Translations under genes and position numbers: made by a program
Origin: a virus
Reading direction: 5' to 3' (one strand)
Length of the DNA stretch: 48,961 nucleotides
Virus record (IMG/VR): IMGVR_UViG_3300047310_000028
Coordinates: 1-48,961 of that record
Notes under the pieces: model-generated
The model's database searches: none
Told to the model about the DNA's origin: nothing
What the model saw: only the letters and a program-made list of their open reading frames with translations
Shown here: positions 40,654 through 48,340 of the stretch, piece after piece
Position numbering within the stretch: the first letter of the stretch is position 1
Layout: every line of letters starts with the position of its first letter

Positions 40654-41370
40654 ATGGTAACTACAATCGGTGCTCTATTGGGCACCAAGTATGGTAAGTG
40701 GATTTTTGAAATTGTTGTTGTTGTGGGCCTAGTCTTCGGAGCCTACAAGTGGGCTGAGCATCGAGGTCGAACACAGCAGAAAGAAACTGACGACCAACAT
40801 CAATCTCAAGAGATTGAGACATCCCGAAGAGAGGCCAGCGATGCCAAGAACCAACTCGTCAAACAAGCCAACGATAAGGCTTCGGCAGCAGAGGCTGATG
40901 CCAAGGATGCACGCGCCCAATTCACAACGCTCGCAAACCTGCTCCAAGGTCTATCTGCCAAGGAGAAGGCTGGGCACGACCAAGTGGGCAAAATAGCAGA
41001 CTCCGAACTCCATGCGGATGTTATCGGCAAGTTAGGACTCCGAAGGCCGGGAGACGTATCGGCCTGTTATCTGCCCAGCGAGGAAAGAACGATTGATGAG
41101 GCGGTGACGCAGTATCCTATTTGTAAGGATGAGAAGACTGCGCTCACAAGTCAAGTTGCATCGAAGCAACGAGAGGTTAGCGACAACGAGAAAGTCATTG
41201 CGGCCAAACAGCAAGCTCTCGATGCCAACGACAATTATCTCAAGCTGCTGGAGAACGATTACAAGACCCTGTTCGAGCAGCACCCTCCTCGCTACAGGTC
41301 TGCCGGCTGTCTCTTCCTTTGGAGCTGCGGGAAGAGGAAGGTTGAACTGAAGCTCCCGGAAAGGAAGTGA
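40654..41370 (+). CDS. spanin-like coiled-coil membrane protein (Rz-like)
   Basis: 238 residues. An N-terminal membrane helix (IFEIVVVVGLVFGAYKWA, about 17-34) is followed by a long charged coiled-coil domain (about 40-110 and 160-205), a type II membrane topology with the bulk in the periplasm. This is the layout of inner-membrane spanins (Rz), though it is longer than most. It ends basic and Pro/Lys-rich with two Cys (RSAGCLFLWSCGKRK). A separate outer-membrane Rz1 lipoprotein was not found overlapping it. Confidence 0.7.
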   Translation: MVTTIGALLGTKYGKWIFEIVVVVGLVFGAYKWAEHRGRTQQKETDDQHQSQEIETSRREASDAKNQLVKQANDKASAAEADAKDARAQFTTLANLLQGLSAKEKAGHDQVGKIADSELHADVIGKLGLRRPGDVSACYLPSEERTIDEAVTQYPICKDEKTALTSQVASKQREVSDNEKVIAAKQQALDANDNYLKLLENDYKTLFEQHPPRYRSAGCLFLWSCGKRKVELKLPERK

Positions 41371-41371
41371 A

Positions 41372-41668
41372 ATGATCAAGAAAGTAATTGGCCTTATCAA
41401 GAAAGCAATCGCGTGGGGCAAGTCTGTTGCTTCGGAGAGCGATGGAACTGGTTCTGCCAGCCGCGTGGTAAAGCTCCTCTTGGCCTCGACCTGTAGTGCT
41501 GCGCTGCTGCTGTACGTATTCTTCAAGCACGATCTTCCCTCAGCAGATCAGCTCTCCGCTCTCGCCAAGATTATTGGCGCAGGTTCGCTTGGCTATGTCG
41601 CCAACATGATCAAGAACGGATTGAAGAAAGATGACCCTCCTCCCGAAGACCCGGAGGAGGCTAAATGA
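41372..41668 (+). CDS. holin-like small membrane protein
   Basis: 98 residues, with one clear transmembrane helix (VKLLLASTCSAALLLYVFF, about 33-51), a second less hydrophobic one (LAKIIGAGSLGYVANMI) and a charged tail ending DDPPPEDPEEAK. Location as the last gene of the lysis group, directly before the strong terminator, makes a holin role likely. AAGGAAGTG precedes the ATG. Confidence 0.65.
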   Translation: MIKKVIGLIKKAIAWGKSVASESDGTGSASRVVKLLLASTCSAALLLYVFFKHDLPSADQLSALAKIIGAGSLGYVANMIKNGLKKDDPPPEDPEEAK

Positions 41669-41669
41669 G

Positions 41670-41718
41670 AAAGGCCGCTAGAGGTTCCCGGTTAATCCCG
41701 GAGCCTCTAGCGGCCTTT
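41670..41718. terminator. strong bidirectional terminator between converging blocks
   Basis: A 15-bp perfect stem (AAAGGCCGCTAGAGG at 41670-41684 and its complement at 41704-41718), extended by an inner TCCCGG/CCGGGA-like pairing, with T-runs on each side (TTTTC on plus, TTTCTC on minus). It lies between the rightward lysis genes and the leftward nuclease gene and should stop transcription from both sides. Confidence 0.92.
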
Positions 41719-41845
41719 TCTTGCGTCTACTCAATTTCCTAGCGGTTTAAAGGCTGTTTGAGCCTTGTTTCTGGAGAGGAAACATACTACCCTACATCAA
41801 ACTCCAGAGGGTGGTTCTCCGTCCAGCCCTGTGTTACCGTATACA

Positions 41846-42319
41846 CTAAGCTGGCACAGTTCTGCCGGCTGGGGGCTGGATTCCTACGGGAGCACGGAGC
41901 TTCCCGGCGATCTCCTCCCAAACGTCCTTCTTGTCGAGGTCGAAGACCCAATGGGCTGCTAACCGGAGGTTGCTCGATGCGAGTTGACTATACCTTCCGG
42001 GAATGAGGAGGAGATGGCGGGTGGAGGTTATGTGAATTGCGGTGAAGCAGCGGCCTCCGTTCTTTGCGTATTGGATAAGCCAAGGCACTTGCGCTGGACG
42101 ATAATCCACGCGGAAGGGAGTTCCAACCTCTTCCTTCATTTCTATCCATCCTGTTTCGCCAGCCCAGACCCTCCCGGCAACCTTGGCATCTTCGCCGCAG
42201 ATGAAATGGTTATCTGGGATGCCGGGAGAAGTGCTGTGGCTCTCGACCCGGAATATGAGAATGTTGGCTTGCTCTTTTAACTTCTTGCGGAAGTCTTTGT
42301 TGAAGGCTGACTCGCTCAC
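41846..42319 (-). CDS. VRR-NUC-like PD-(D/E)xK nuclease
   Basis: 157 residues from GTG at 42319, which overlaps the upstream TGA (GTGA) and has GGAGG five bases upstream. The N-terminal helix SAFNKDFRKKLKEQANILIF is followed by GIPDNHFI (catalytic Asp), TGWIEMKEE (Glu-x-Lys) and FRVDYRPAQVPWLIQYAKNG, the pattern of phage VRR-NUC / Holliday-junction-resolvase-like endonucleases. Probably cuts branched or flapped DNA during replication, recombination or packaging. Confidence 0.82.
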   Translation of the reverse strand: MSESAFNKDFRKKLKEQANILIFRVESHSTSPGIPDNHFICGEDAKVAGRVWAGETGWIEMKEEVGTPFRVDYRPAQVPWLIQYAKNGGRCFTAIHITSTRHLLLIPGRYSQLASSNLRLAAHWVFDLDKKDVWEEIAGKLRAPVGIQPPAGRTVPA

Positions 42320-42585
42320 CGTGTCCTCCCAGTAGGCATGCAAGAAAGGGTTTCCCGGTACATTCCGCTGAAGCAGACAATCTCCGTATGAGTTGCCTTA
42401 TCTCGGAAGAAGTGAGCGCGTGCCGGCGCATTGTCATATGGCGTGGAGATTTTCTCTGTTCCAAGATATTCAATTCTTGGAGTTGGGTCTTGAGATTGAG
42501 CGTGGGCCGTTCCGTACAAGGTCATAATCGCTCCCTCGATTAGAACGGCAATGACTAACGATAGCGTGATGATCTTCCCTTTCAT
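42316..42585 (-). CDS. exported protein, 89 aa
   Basis: 89 residues with a clear Sec signal: charged MKGK, hydrophobic core IITLSLVIAVLIEGAIMTLY, and an AHA-type cleavage site near residue 29 (GTAHAQ). The mature part of about 60 residues carries two Cys (VCFSGMY, LSCMPTG) that could form a disulphide. It would act in the periplasm. Not recognised. ATG overlaps the stop of the 58-residue ORF upstream. Confidence 0.6.
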   Translation of the reverse strand: MKGKIITLSLVIAVLIEGAIMTLYGTAHAQSQDPTPRIEYLGTEKISTPYDNAPARAHFFRDKATHTEIVCFSGMYRETLSCMPTGRTR

Positions 42586-42758
42586 GATTCCCTCCCGGTG
42601 AGTAATTCGTTATGGATTGAATAGATCGTGTTGGTGTAACTTTGGTTTCCGTGAGTCTCTTGGATAAGGCGATTGAAGATTTTGAGTGCTGCCTTCCGTC
42701 CAATCTCCTCATCCAAGATTTTGACAACTTGCATCCTTGTCTCTTTACTAGCCGGCAT
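42582..42758 (-). CDS. small hypothetical protein, 58 aa
   Basis: 58 residues, ATG with GAGGAGGAAGAGG upstream, starting 11 bases inside the end of the helicase and ending at a TGA that overlaps the next start. Sequence starts MPASKETRMQVVKILDEEIG and is helical, ending RESX. It resembles a small transcription or helicase accessory, but no family is recognised. The tight overlaps on both sides support real coding. Confidence 0.6.
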   Translation of the reverse strand: MPASKETRMQVVKILDEEIGRKAALKIFNRLIQETHGNQSYTNTIYSIHNELLTGRES

Positions 42759-44511
42759 CCTCTTCCTCCTCTAGGAATAAACTGCGCGGGTCTTGATTTA
42801 TTTGATCGGCCAACTCTTTGTTGGAGCGGAGAGCATTGATGATCTTTCGATCAGGGCTGGCCGTGCACTTTGCTTCTAGGTCGATGTACAGAACCTTCTC
42901 TGTTGTACCGTAACGGTAATTGCGCTTCTCGCTCTGGAGTCTATCGTCCAAGCTGGACGCCTGACTGTGATAGACTGTTCGGCTGGCTGCGGTAAGGGTG
43001 AAAACTCTAGCTGCCGCTCGACTGGCAACGAAGTATCGGATGCGGTCATCGTCCTGTATCCGCTTAATGGCCGCAATGCGATCATCCTCGCTGATGCCTC
43101 CGTAATAGGAGACTGCTTGGGCTCCTAGCTTCTTGGACAGCTCTAGGAGGCAAGGCTTGAACCGCGCAAAGATCAAGACCTTTCTCCCGCCAACTGAAGA
43201 CTCCTCGACCTCCTCCAAGGTTGCCGTCATCCTAGGGTCAGGCTCTCCGAAGTCCAGTTTGGTGGCATTCTCTGTTGGGGTAAGGCCGCACACGATCTGA
43301 TGCATGCGAAGACCTCTCACAAGGCTTATCTCTTGTGCCCGCTTCAATCCCTCCTCCTCTCCCATCAAGGCAGTAATCTCTTCGAGCGATTGCTTGCGGA
43401 AGGCTTCATACAGCCTCTGTTGCTTCGGAGCGAGAACAAATGGCCTCCGCTTCCACATCTGTCCCGGAAGGTCGAAACAGTCCTTGGCTAGGACTCGATG
43501 CGAGTGCCCATCGATGATCTTAATCAGACGGTCGATGTTCTTGTATCCAACAATCTGCCTTCCCTCGAATCCTCCCATGATACAGTACTCGGCACGGAAA
43601 GCAGTAAAAGAAGTGTGGCCCAATATGCGCGGGTCGAGAAAGTAATATTGACTGTAAAGGTTTTCGATGCCGGTGGTAAGCTGCGTGCCAGTCATAATCC
43701 TTCGGTAAGGAGCAAGCTCACGATGCTTGTTGAGGAACTTTGTACGGTCAGCGGAATGATTCTTGATGGTTGTGGATTCGTCTATCACAAACAAGCACCG
43801 CTTCCCTCGAAGCCACGTCAGCAGAAGGGTCTGGAGCTTTCCGAACTCTCCGCTAGGCAGAAAGCGTACACCCTCGATATGGAGAGTGAGAATGTTGAGG
43901 ACTCCGGGAGACGGAGCGGTTGCGGCCTCCATCATATTCTTAATCTCGGCATCGCGCCAATTGATCGAGAAGTATGTAGAGTGATATTGGATTCTGGCCG
44001 GCATGTGCTTGGGTATCTCCTCGATGACCCAATTGATGTGGCCTCCGATAGGAGCCAGCACAATCAGCGCGTCTATCTTCCCTTGCTCGAAGAGATAGGC
44101 TGCCGTGTCGATGATCGGCTTTGTCTTCCCGGTTCCCTGCTCGTGGAGGAGCGCAAACACTTCCCTATCCCGGCTGAGGAGGAAGCATTGGAGCTGATGG
44201 TTGAAAGGCTCCGTCTCAAACACGTAACCGGAAGAGTCCGTGAGAGTCTCCTTCTTGGCTTCCCGCGTGTTTGTCTCCTCCATCCTTAGATCGAGATAGG
44301 CGTCACGGAGCTTCCCGGCCTCCGGCCTCCAATCGGCCTCCGGGAAGGTGTCGAGGATGTATTGAATATTTGCACCGGAGGGTTGGAAGATCATGTGACG
44401 TTCCACCCACTTCTTTCTTCCCGGCATCGCATTGAGTAAAGAGAAAACTGCCCCAACACGGAAGTCCGTGATGAGGCAGTCTTTACCAGCTTGAGTTAGC
44501 TGAATGATCAA
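42748..44511 (-). CDS. SNF2-like SF2 helicase
   Basis: 587 residues. Motif I is EQGTGKTKP (about 119), motif Ia ALIVLAPIGGHINWVIEE, motif II FVIDESTTIKN, motif III IMTGTQ, and in the C-terminal half VLIFARFKPCL, SYYGG and LTAASRTVYHSQ correspond to motifs IV-VI of SNF2/RapA-like ATPases. Phages often encode such proteins to move proteins on DNA or to aid recombination. Start ATG lies after the lipoprotein gene with a short gap. Confidence 0.9.
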   Translation of the reverse strand: MIIQLTQAGKDCLITDFRVGAVFSLLNAMPGRKKWVERHMIFQPSGANIQYILDTFPEADWRPEAGKLRDAYLDLRMEETNTREAKKETLTDSSGYVFETEPFNHQLQCFLLSRDREVFALLHEQGTGKTKPIIDTAAYLFEQGKIDALIVLAPIGGHINWVIEEIPKHMPARIQYHSTYFSINWRDAEIKNMMEAATAPSPGVLNILTLHIEGVRFLPSGEFGKLQTLLLTWLRGKRCLFVIDESTTIKNHSADRTKFLNKHRELAPYRRIMTGTQLTTGIENLYSQYYFLDPRILGHTSFTAFRAEYCIMGGFEGRQIVGYKNIDRLIKIIDGHSHRVLAKDCFDLPGQMWKRRPFVLAPKQQRLYEAFRKQSLEEITALMGEEEGLKRAQEISLVRGLRMHQIVCGLTPTENATKLDFGEPDPRMTATLEEVEESSVGGRKVLIFARFKPCLLELSKKLGAQAVSYYGGISEDDRIAAIKRIQDDDRIRYFVASRAAARVFTLTAASRTVYHSQASSLDDRLQSEKRNYRYGTTEKVLYIDLEAKCTASPDRKIINALRSNKELADQINQDPRSLFLEEEEDAG

Positions 44512-44523
44512 GTTCGTTCTCCC

Positions 44524-45258
44524 CTAGGGTATGGACTTTGTGAAGGCCGCATTGAGGTTGACGAGATTGTCGCCATCGTTGCGGGAGATTGTCACCAGCA
44601 CACGGTCGAGGTTCTGTACAAGGAACTTCGTTGTGCTCTGACAAATTTGTTCGTCGTTGCCGGCCACAAGATCGCAGGTAAGGCCGGTGGCGAGGGTATC
44701 AGTGCCGCGTTTGACATAGACGGTTACGTGGACAGGCAGTTGAATAGATGTTCCGTGCTCAACGCTCACAACGAGGTTGCTCAACGTTCCATCTCCGTAT
44801 ATAAGTTTGCCGGCAGTATTAAAGCCAGCAGCCAAAGACCCGTCAGAGTCATTTTTGAAGAACTCATGCGAGCAGGTTTCATCCGATGTTTGCCCAACTC
44901 CGAAGAGCACTATGCTTGCCACTCCTCCGGTGGTAGGAGGGCTGGACTGACAGGCACCTTCCCAGTTCTGGGATACGGCAACGATGGTAGCGGCCTCGAC
45001 CGAAGGCAACGAGAACCACCCATTCCATTTAACAGATGTGGTGGTCTTCGTCTCCGCAGCGTGGACGTGCATCCCGCGCACCAGAGTGAAGCTCATTGCC
45101 GGAGCGGCAGAGGCTTGCGGCACCGGAGAGGGAGTTGGAGAAGGCGTGGCCACCGGAGTTGGGGTGGGCGAGGGAGACGGCGAAGGTTTGGGTGGATGCC
45201 CACAGGCAATTAAGCCTAAGAGCATCACGGTGGCGAGCAAACATTTCATACGGGTCAT
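44524..45258 (-). CDS. phage-encoded lipoprotein, Pro-rich linker
   Basis: 244 residues. Signal with a lipobox (LLGLIAC, Cys19) and then a long Ser/Pro/Thr linker (SPSPTPTPVATPSPTPSP) to residue 50. The mature domain is beta-rich with four Cys (CQSS, TCSHEFF, LTCDLVA, ICQSTT) likely paired. It would be anchored in the outer membrane and face the periplasm. Possible roles are superinfection exclusion, receptor blocking or an unusual spanin. AAAGGAG precedes ATG. No family recognised. Confidence 0.65.
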   Translation of the reverse strand: MTRMKCLLATVMLLGLIACGHPPKPSPSPSPTPTPVATPSPTPSPVPQASAAPAMSFTLVRGMHVHAAETKTTTSVKWNGWFSLPSVEAATIVAVSQNWEGACQSSPPTTGGVASIVLFGVGQTSDETCSHEFFKNDSDGSLAAGFNTAGKLIYGDGTLSNLVVSVEHGTSIQLPVHVTVYVKRGTDTLATGLTCDLVAGNDEQICQSTTKFLVQNLDRVLVTISRNDGDNLVNLNAAFTKSIP

Positions 45259-45295
45259 TTAGTTCTCCTTTTACGTTTGGGTTGAATTGTTGGAA

Positions 45296-45640
45296 CTACC
45301 TAATTGGGAGCAGGTTCCTCCGGCGATTTTCTGCCTCGACCTCCTCCTTGCTAAAGACTCTGGCTTTCTTGACTCCGGGATTCCCGGAACCACGGCCACT
45401 ACCGATGCCCGGCCTCTTCGTCTTCGGAGCATTGGCCTTGGATACTTGCTTCGATAGCTTGCCGAGAATTTGGATGCGCATCTCCGTTATCTCGATGCCC
45501 ATTTCTTTTGCGACGAACTCTGACAGAGGTTCGCCATTAACGGTGATGCGACATTCGGTGATTCCTTCCCTCTCCTTCCTGTGGGTGTCATAGCTCTCCG
45601 CCATATTCCAACCTCTGTCAAAGTTCGTCTCTTTGCTCAT
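45296..45640 (-). CDS. hypothetical protein, 114 aa
   Basis: 114 residues from ATG at 45640 (MSKETNFDRGWNM); the longer in-frame start would run into the alanine-repeat gene. Middle contains CRITVNGEPLSEFVAKEMG and a basic Gly/Pro-rich linker (GIGSGRGSGNPGVKK). Not recognised. Next to the alanine-repeat gene in the same direction. Confidence 0.6.
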   Translation of the reverse strand: MSKETNFDRGWNMAESYDTHRKEREGITECRITVNGEPLSEFVAKEMGIEITEMRIQILGKLSKQVSKANAPKTKRPGIGSGRGSGNPGVKKARVFSKEEVEAENRRRNLLPIR

Positions 45641-45644
45641 TGTC

Positions 45645-46205
45645 TTATGCCTCGCTCCACGGCTGCTTGAGAGTCTTCCGAATGAGGGCAAGTATCTCTG
45701 CCTTCATAGCAGCAGCAGCATAAGCAGCAGCATCAGCAGCATCAGCAGCAGCAGCAGCAGCATAAGCAGCAGCATCAGCAGCAGCAGCAGCAGCAGCAGC
45801 ATAAGCAGCAGCATCAGCAGCAGCAGCAGCAGCAGCATAAGCAGCAGCAGCAGCAGCATAAGCAGCAGCAGCAGCAGCAGCAAAATCCCAAGCCGCTCTC
45901 CTTGCTGCGAGAACTAATTTCCGGTTATCCTCTGTTGGGTCGTTGGCCCAAGCCTCCGCTGCCTCGATAGCTTGAAGCGGCCTCAACTCTCCCTCCGGGA
46001 TAAACTTAAGAACAAGGCGAGCAATAGAGCAAGCTACTCGCACAATGTCTTGCTTGGAGTTAACGGAGGTCTTCGCTGCCCACCACAGGAGCCAATCCGC
46101 TCTTGGGCATTCTTCCCAGGTTTGTTGAGCAGTTCTTTGTGCAGCCCAACATTTTGCTTCCGCACAAGCGGATAAGGATGTAAGGTGACTCTGTAATAGG
46201 GACAA
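45645..46205 (-). CDS. alanine-repeat protein resembling putative immunity proteins
   Basis: 186 residues, probably starting at a TTG at 46205 near the stop of the upstream gene. The N-terminal 100 residues (EECPRADWLLWWAAKTS, DIVRVACSIARLVLKFIPEG, RPLQAIEAAEAWANDPTEDN) match a protein group labelled 'putative immunity protein' in phages and bacteria. The next about 65 residues are almost all Ala with Tyr and Asp every few residues, coded by a GCA/GCT-type triplet run. It would form a long amphipathic-looking helix. The label is from memory of the family; activity is unproven. Confidence 0.65.
   Translation of the reverse strand: MSLLQSHLTSLSACAEAKCWAAQRTAQQTWEECPRADWLLWWAAKTSVNSKQDIVRVACSIARLVLKFIPEGELRPLQAIEAAEAWANDPTEDNRKLVLAARRAAWDFAAAAAAAYAAAAAAYAAAAAAADAAAYAAAAAAAADAAAYAAAAAADAADAAAYAAAAMKAEILALIRKTLKQPWSEA
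45703..45881. repeat. imperfect GCA/CAT triplet repeat coding poly-Ala
   Basis: About 60 triplets of GCA with single ATA or ATC-type changes that give Tyr or Asp when read on the minus strand. Such runs expand and contract easily, so the length probably differs between related phages. Confidence 0.85.
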
Positions 46206-46206
46206 T

Positions 46207-47319
46207 TTATTTCTTTCCTTTCTTCTTAGGCGTAACGGCCTTTTTGGTTATTGACTTTTTAGCCTTCGGAGCGGGAGACTTCCCGGACTCTACAACTTGC
46301 TTCTCGATTTTGGCAGCTTCCCGCTTCTCCATCTCCGCCAACTTCTGCCTCAACTCTTCCATCTCCTTCTGCGGGTCTACCTTCGGTGCGGCCTTCTCCT
46401 TCCTAGGAGCGGAGGCCGGAGCCTTCGGAGCGGGAGCAGCTTCTGCTTTCTTCTTTGCTGGAGCCTCTTCGCCGGGAGCACGAACGGCTGTGAATCCGTG
46501 AGCGATGTCCCACGCAAGATCGGTATTCCGGCCTCCGGCCTTCCGGTAATCCTCGAAGGTCATACCGTCTTTGATGAGGTTGAAGCTCTTCCATCCCTCC
46601 GAGCCTTCTCTGCGCGGGTTGGTGGGCACCAGACGGTGGATCACCATTCCTCCGAAACCGGAGCGTGGCCCAGGGTTGCTGGCCGGCAATTTGGCCGGAG
46701 TCTTTGTTACCTCCAGCTCTCTTCCCGCAGGGAGAAGCGAGAGCCAGAAGAGAGGAGAAGCGGGTTGGCCGGGAACGGAGTCTGGTGTATCATCCTCCAT
46801 CTCGATCAACTTTTGTTTAGTCAATTGCTCAGCGGCCTTAATTACCGCGTTGACGTTCGTTCCTAACTTCTCTGCTACCTTCGTTGTGTCTACAAAGGCA
46901 TTCTCTCCTTCAGCCTCCACCGGGATAAGCTCCCGGATAGCTAGAAGGATTGCAGTGGAACTGGCATTGGGTTGCTTCGCTGCTCCGTCCTTCTTGTCGA
47001 TCTTCTGGCCGGCAGAGAGAGCTTGTTGGTGAGCCTTCAGTTGCTTAGGGGTCATCTGTCCTTCCGGGAAGGCGATTGGGCCGCGCAACATCGTTCCGTA
47101 TTGATCAATGGTAGCCTTATCGAGGCCGACAGCTTTGAAGGCCTGAACCATTACGGGAGTTGGCTTGTTATAGGTGACGTTGAGGAGACGAACCTCAGCA
47201 TCGTTGCGATCTTTGAAAGTGACTTTGGTGACGCCTGAGAAGTGTTTGTACAGAGCAGTGACCTCTTCCGTTTGGAGGAGGTCGATGAAGTGAGTAACTT
47301 TCTTTCCGTCTTTCTTCAT
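46207..47319 (-). CDS. 370-aa protein with NPRR...GGR...DLxWD domain and basic tail (paralogue 2)
   Basis: The N-terminal 100 residues are unassigned and charged. Residues about 120-185 (LLAIRELIPV, DTTKVAEKLGTNVNAVIKAAEQLTKQ in pieces) look like a winged helix. Residues about 234-283 hold the shared domain (NPRREGSEGWKSFNLIKDGM, YRKAGGRNTDLAWDI). The last 90 are Lys/Ala/Pro-rich (histone-H1-like). Together this suggests a DNA-binding, perhaps chromatin-like or regulatory protein. The promoter-like CCAGAGTTCCCG motif lies upstream. Confidence 0.7.
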   Translation of the reverse strand: MKKDGKKVTHFIDLLQTEEVTALYKHFSGVTKVTFKDRNDAEVRLLNVTYNKPTPVMVQAFKAVGLDKATIDQYGTMLRGPIAFPEGQMTPKQLKAHQQALSAGQKIDKKDGAAKQPNASSTAILLAIRELIPVEAEGENAFVDTTKVAEKLGTNVNAVIKAAEQLTKQKLIEMEDDTPDSVPGQPASPLFWLSLLPAGRELEVTKTPAKLPASNPGPRSGFGGMVIHRLVPTNPRREGSEGWKSFNLIKDGMTFEDYRKAGGRNTDLAWDIAHGFTAVRAPGEEAPAKKKAEAAPAPKAPASAPRKEKAAPKVDPQKEMEELRQKLAEMEKREAAKIEKQVVESGKSPAPKAKKSITKKAVTPKKKGKK

Positions 47320-47384
47320 TGGCAGGGTCTAGCTCCTTGTATGGGATGAACTGAATTGATGTATCGGGAACTCTGGAAGCCTAC

Positions 47385-47415
47385 AAAAAGGGAGAGGCCG
47401 TCATCGACCTCTCCC
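47385..47415 (-). terminator. rho-independent terminator after 47438 gene
   Basis: GGGAGAGG pairs with CCTCTCCC (ten-base loop) and, on the minus strand, five T follow directly. It lies between the gene ending at 47438 and the leader of the 46207-47319 gene. Confidence 0.9.
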
Positions 47416-47437
47416 GAAGGGAGCTACAGTTTGTGCC

Positions 47438-47746
47438 TTATCCGGCTTTGCGGACAAGCTTGACGTTCTTCGCGTTGACATCCCAGTGGAGGTCACGGAG
47501 CCTTCCACCCTTCTCCACAAACGTCTCGACCGTCATTGGCTTGCGCGCCTTGACGATAATCTCGAAGGACTTGTGGCCCAGAGACTTCTCCCGGCGTGGG
47601 TTGCCTTCGACCAGCGAAACAATCTTCATCTGCGGGTCGAGACGGTGACGCGCCACAGCAGCCTTCTGAGCAGCAGAGTTCTCCCGGGTTGACTTACGGG
47701 TGGAGGCTGAGGTTGACTTTGCGGACTTGCGGCTGGTGCTTTTCAT
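47438..47746 (-). CDS. 102-aa basic protein with NPRR...GGR...DLxWD domain (paralogue 3)
   Basis: Ser/Lys-rich N-terminal tail (KSTSRKSAKSTSASTRKS) and then the same domain as in the other two paralogues: NPRREKSLGHKSFEII, PMTVETFVEKGGRLRDLHW. Compared with paralogues 1 and 2 the two-residue core pattern is kept while the tail differs. Flanked by an upstream AT-rich leader and a terminator, so probably expressed on its own. Function unknown; basic tail suggests nucleic-acid binding. Confidence 0.72.
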   Translation of the reverse strand: MKSTSRKSAKSTSASTRKSTRENSAAQKAAVARHRLDPQMKIVSLVEGNPRREKSLGHKSFEIIVKARKPMTVETFVEKGGRLRDLHWDVNAKNVKLVRKAG

Positions 47747-47788
47747 TTCGTTTCTCCTTGATTATTTTGGGCCGTCTAACGGCTATAT

Positions 47789-47881
47789 TTAATTATCTCT
47801 CCAATCTGCGGAGAGGTCGAGCAAAATCCTGTTCCATTGAGCGATTATCGGTTGTGGAAGGAAGCGGAGCACGCCGGACAT
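47789..47881 (-). CDS. tiny ORF, 30 aa, with RILLDLS
   Basis: ATG frame of 30 residues overlapping the end of the 47845 gene. It starts MSGVLRFLPQ and includes RILLDLSADW. A second small ORF at 48444-48578 also has LRF followed by RILLDLS, coded with different synonymous codons, so the shared peptide may be real. Without a clear ribosome-binding site the translation is uncertain. Confidence 0.3.
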   Translation of the reverse strand: MSGVLRFLPQPIIAQWNRILLDLSADWRDN

Positions 47882-48075
47882 ACGAGGTTAGGCTGATCAA
47901 CACAGGTATGGGCCGGAAGAACAACTGGAGGCTCCGGGTATTCCGTAACGGTAGCAGAGACGATTCCCGCACCCTTCAATATCTTCTCCAGTACCTCTTC
48001 CGGTTTAGTACCGGGAGCGGTGAAGGATATGTAGCGGGTTAGCCTCTCCGAATTAACATCGAGCAGGTACTTCAT
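47845..48075 (-). CDS. hypothetical protein, 76 aa
   Basis: 76 residues, ATG overlapping the stop of the upstream gene (ATGA). It begins MKYLLDVNSERLTRYISFTA and has CPAC near the end with an earlier Cys and His (HTCVDQPNLVCPAC), so a small zinc site is possible. Not recognised. Confidence 0.6.
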   Translation of the reverse strand: MKYLLDVNSERLTRYISFTAPGTKPEEVLEKILKGAGIVSATVTEYPEPPVVLPAHTCVDQPNLVCPACSASFHNR

Positions 48076-48326
48076 CGTTGCTCCTTTCTCTTCCGCATAC
48101 GGAACAACTGTTCCCAGCTGAAGTATTTGTGAGTGATCTTCCCGGCCTTCCGAATACGGAGCGTGATGCCGAGATTCGTTATGCGCACATCTCTTCCGAC
48201 TGAGATGCGGCGATAGAGAGGTTGATTAAAGAAGGAGTGGCACGGCCATCCGGTAGCAGCATCGCTCGCAAGCAGTTCTTCGAGAGCTTTATTTATCGGA
48301 GGAGCTTTGAGCATACGTCTCGTCAT
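48072..48326 (-). CDS. hypothetical protein, 84 aa
   Basis: 84 residues, very basic, ATG preceded by AAAGGAG. It contains GRDVRITNLGITLRIRKAGK and ends FRMRKRKEQR. Not recognised; basic, beta-stranded, so nucleic acid binding is possible. Confidence 0.6.
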   Translation of the reverse strand: MTRRMLKAPPINKALEELLASDAATGWPCHSFFNQPLYRRISVGRDVRITNLGITLRIRKAGKITHKYFSWEQLFRMRKRKEQR

Positions 48327-48340
48327 TTATTCTCCTTTGA

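Noticed and set aside
42470-42727. 85-residue minus-strand ORF between the exported protein and helicase
   Set aside because: It overlaps two better-supported ORFs (42316-42585 and 42582-42758), which have coupled starts and ribosome-binding sites.
43498-44289. 263-residue plus-strand ORF opposite the SNF2-like helicase
   Set aside because: The helicase motifs are on the minus strand; the antisense frame shows no recognisable domain or start site.
45703-45881. CRISPR-like array
   Set aside because: It is a simple triplet repeat inside a coding sequence, without spacers.
45633-45917. Poly-Ser plus-strand ORF in the triplet repeat
   Set aside because: It is the other-strand reading of the poly-Ala array; no ribosome-binding site and no flanking protein-like sequence.
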